From: Phycisphaerales bacterium
GTDB lineage: Bacteria > Planctomycetota > Phycisphaerae > Phycisphaerales > UBA1924
Reading direction: 5' to 3'
DNA length: 64,000 nt
Assembly: GCA_020846975.1 (NCBI GenBank)
Contig: JADLCX010000037.1
Coordinates: forward strand, 1 to 64,000
In this document: piece after piece, positions 62,465 through 64,000 of the stretch
How the letters are laid out: each line of letters begins with the position of its first letter
How positions within the stretch are numbered: position 1 is the stretch's first letter
The notes under the pieces: generated by a model
Database searches by the model: none
What the model was told of the DNA's origin: nothing
Seen by the model: the letters and a program-made list of their open reading frames with translations, nothing else
Made by a program: the position numbers and the translations under genes

Positions 62465-64000
62465 ATGCGACCTCCCCCAAACAAGTTCCTGCGAACCTTG
62501 GTCCCTCTGGCCTTTCTGCTGGCTGGGGTGGGCATCTTCTTCGCGGTCTCGATGAACTCGAAGAAGGCGATGCAGGGCCAGCCCCCAGCGGGGACGCCGA
62601 CCGCCACGAGCGCCACCCCATCGGCCGAGGCGAAACCGGCCGAGGCACCGGGCACAGCGGTCGTGCAGCCGGCCGCGGCGGACCCGGCGAAGGAACCGAG
62701 CGCAAGCCCGGCCAAACCGACGGAGCCCCCGGCAACGGCGACCGCTTCGACGCCAAATCTTCGGGTGCGAAAGCACCCGCTTCCGGCCGGGGGTTACCGG
62801 CCGCTCGGCGGCTCGACTCCGGCCAAGGAAGGCGGGAAGTATGAACTGGAACTGCGGTTCAGCGACTTCGGCGCGGGGCTGGATCGCATCACGCTGGCGA
62901 ACCATTTCGAGGAAGTGCTCAAGCCCGAGCCGCACATCGTGCAGAGCGCGCAGCAGGTTCTGGGCGACCCCACGCAGCGATTCAAGCTGACGGCGTTCAG
63001 CGCGAAGGGCCTGACGGTCAACGGCGTGACGCTGAGCCTGCAACTCGACCCCGCGGACCCAGCGAGCACCTACTGGCGCGAGGTCGCGCCGGGCGCGTTC
63101 GAGGCGGTGATCGAGGACGAGGCCGGTGAAGCGGTGTTGACGATCGCGCGCACGTTCTCGCTCGCGGAGGGCGCGTACGAGTTCGGGATCGCTCAATCGA
63201 TCGCGAACAGGAGTTCGCAGCCGGTGACGGTGGTGTACCACGACATCGGGCCGATCGACCAGCCGCAGGGCGTGATCCGGTACGGCGGCGATCCGAGGGC
63301 GGTGCGGTTCGGGTTCATGGATGACCCTAAGGATGACCCGTCGAGAACGGTGCGGTCGGGGGATGGGAGTTCGTGCCTGTTCATCACGGACAAGGGCCAA
63401 GGCCTGGTGACGCGCCACAGCGCGCTGGGCAAACCGAACTTCGACGGCGGATATCCGGCGACGACGCTCTGGCCCAACGCGCAGAGCGCGAAGGAGCAGC
63501 AGGAACTGGTGTGGGTGGGAACGACGAGCCGGTACTTCACGGTGGCGGCGTATGCGCCCGCCGGGAGCGGGAGCAAGTCGCTCGCGACCGCGCAGGTTGA
63601 TCGCGTGGCGATCCCCATCGCGGCTCCGCCGAAGACCAACATGAGCGGGCCGTTCGCGGCGATCGGGCTCGAGTTCGTGTCCGCTCCACGGAAGATCGAG
63701 CCGGGGCAGACGGCGGAGTTCGGGCGGGAGGCCTACGCGGGGCCCACGAGCAAGAAGTTCATCAACGCGCAGCCGCAGGCCTCGAAACTGGGTCTCGCGG
63801 AGGTGGTGATCTACACGTTCGGCGGGCCGTGCGGGTTCTGCACGTTCCAGGATCTGACGCGGCTGCTCCGCGGCTTCCTCGCGCTGCTGCACGACAACAT
63901 CCTGTTCGACTGGGCGCTGGCGATCATGGTGCTGGTGGTGTGCGTCCGGACGACCCTGCACCCGGTGACCAAGTGGAGCCAGGTGAACATGCTGCGGTTC
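62465..64000 (+). CDS. yidC: Membrane protein insertase YidC, 3' end outside window
   Basis: The first 512 residues of YidC/OxaI. They are an N-terminal signal-anchor helix (FLRTLVPLAFLLAGVGIFFAVS) and a low-complexity Ala/Pro/Thr linker (about 35-105). A beta-supersandwich periplasmic domain (about 110-430; for example FSDFGAGLDRITLANHFEEV, FEAVIEDEAGEAVLTIARTF) follows. The first conserved helices of the insertase core come last (LLHDNILFDWALAIMVLVVCVRTTLHPVTK, ending WSQVNMLRF at the window edge). The Arg in VRTTLHP is the likely conserved core Arg. YidC inserts membrane proteins alone or with Sec. The linker is longer than in E. coli. The SecA-like system and many exported proteins of this region would depend on the Sec/YidC route. 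Confidence 0.97.
   Translation, partial: MRPPPNKFLRTLVPLAFLLAGVGIFFAVSMNSKKAMQGQPPAGTPTATSATPSAEAKPAEAPGTAVVQPAAADPAKEPSASPAKPTEPPATATASTPNLRVRKHPLPAGGYRPLGGSTPAKEGGKYELELRFSDFGAGLDRITLANHFEEVLKPEPHIVQSAQQVLGDPTQRFKLTAFSAKGLTVNGVTLSLQLDPADPASTYWREVAPGAFEAVIEDEAGEAVLTIARTFSLAEGAYEFGIAQSIANRSSQPVTVVYHDIGPIDQPQGVIRYGGDPRAVRFGFMDDPKDDPSRTVRSGDGSSCLFITDKGQGLVTRHSALGKPNFDGGYPATTLWPNAQSAKEQQELVWVGTTSRYFTVAAYAPAGSGSKSLATAQVDRVAIPIAAPPKTNMSGPFAAIGLEFVSAPRKIEPGQTAEFGREAYAGPTSKKFINAQPQASKLGLAEVVIYTFGGPCGFCTFQDLTRLLRGFLALLHDNILFDWALAIMVLVVCVRTTLHPVTKWSQVNMLRF

Overview
The window is about 64 kb of GC-rich bacterial DNA that reads like a planctomycete of the class Phycisphaerae. Evidence: several long secreted proteins ending in the GC-type dockerin-like tail (VQDIFDFL..YF.GC), an N-terminal LEPR-XLL export motif (IEPRLLLSA), PEP-CTERM-like tails, pseudopilins with the FTLIELLVV leader, a LepA enlarged by insertions, and a SecA-like/M50/HlyD gene set. 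This placement is inference from gene content, not from a marker-gene tree.

Layout. 1-8 kb: a partial GC-dockerin surface protein (-), a pseudopilin (+), a DUF2961/GH172-like hydrolase (+) and a parallel beta-helix protein (-). 8-8.7 kb: the 3' remnant of a large serine recombinase beside a tRNA-Ser(GGA). 8.8-14.5 kb: a minus-strand run with a Ctp-type S41 protease, tsaD, a release-factor-like GGQ protein, a TIM-barrel isomerase and a Gfo/Idh/MocA oxidoreductase. 14.8-17.2 kb: a small dockerin protein, a tandem hairpin repeat, and a PEP-CTERM-like protein behind a long structured leader. 17.6-28.05 kb: a continuous minus-strand series that may form one long operon ending at a strong terminator near 17.65 kb. 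In transcription order it holds a HlyD adaptor, a GAF-TM-HlyD protein, a PqqD-M50-HlyD fusion, a SecA-like ATPase, a THUMP-like methyltransferase, a DUF4430 protein, a small membrane protein and an FKBP isomerase. I regard the first four as a candidate envelope export or processing machine. 28-40 kb (+): a coiled-coil protein, a second pseudopilin, a giant S8 protease with LEPR-XLL, RNase R and LepA.

40-45 kb: a broken gene whose upstream part resembles the end of a formylglycine-generating-enzyme-type protein and which carries a dockerin tail, then a lipoprotein and a GH57-like dockerin glycosidase. 44.9-45.3 kb: an apparent stand-alone non-coding RNA with its own extended -10 promoter and an intrinsic terminator. 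45.5-54.4 kb: an orphan MalK-type ATPase, a DUF721/DciA-like protein, a second PEP-CTERM-like protein whose leader shares a motif with the first, a TPR-sulfotransferase, SpoVR, three related zinc-ribbon membrane proteins and a single-pass protein. 54.5-62.1 kb: two paralogous matrixin-type metalloproteases with Cys-rich repeats and dockerin tails. The window closes inside yidC.

Two themes connect the genes. One is export and surface attachment: SecA-like motor, YidC, Ctp protease, pseudopilins, and several kinds of sorting tail. The other is RNA-level control: a shared leader motif upstream of both PEP-CTERM-like genes, a tandem hairpin repeat downstream of one of them, and the free-standing RNA near 45 kb. 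No CRISPR array, rRNA, intact insertion sequence or replication origin was seen.
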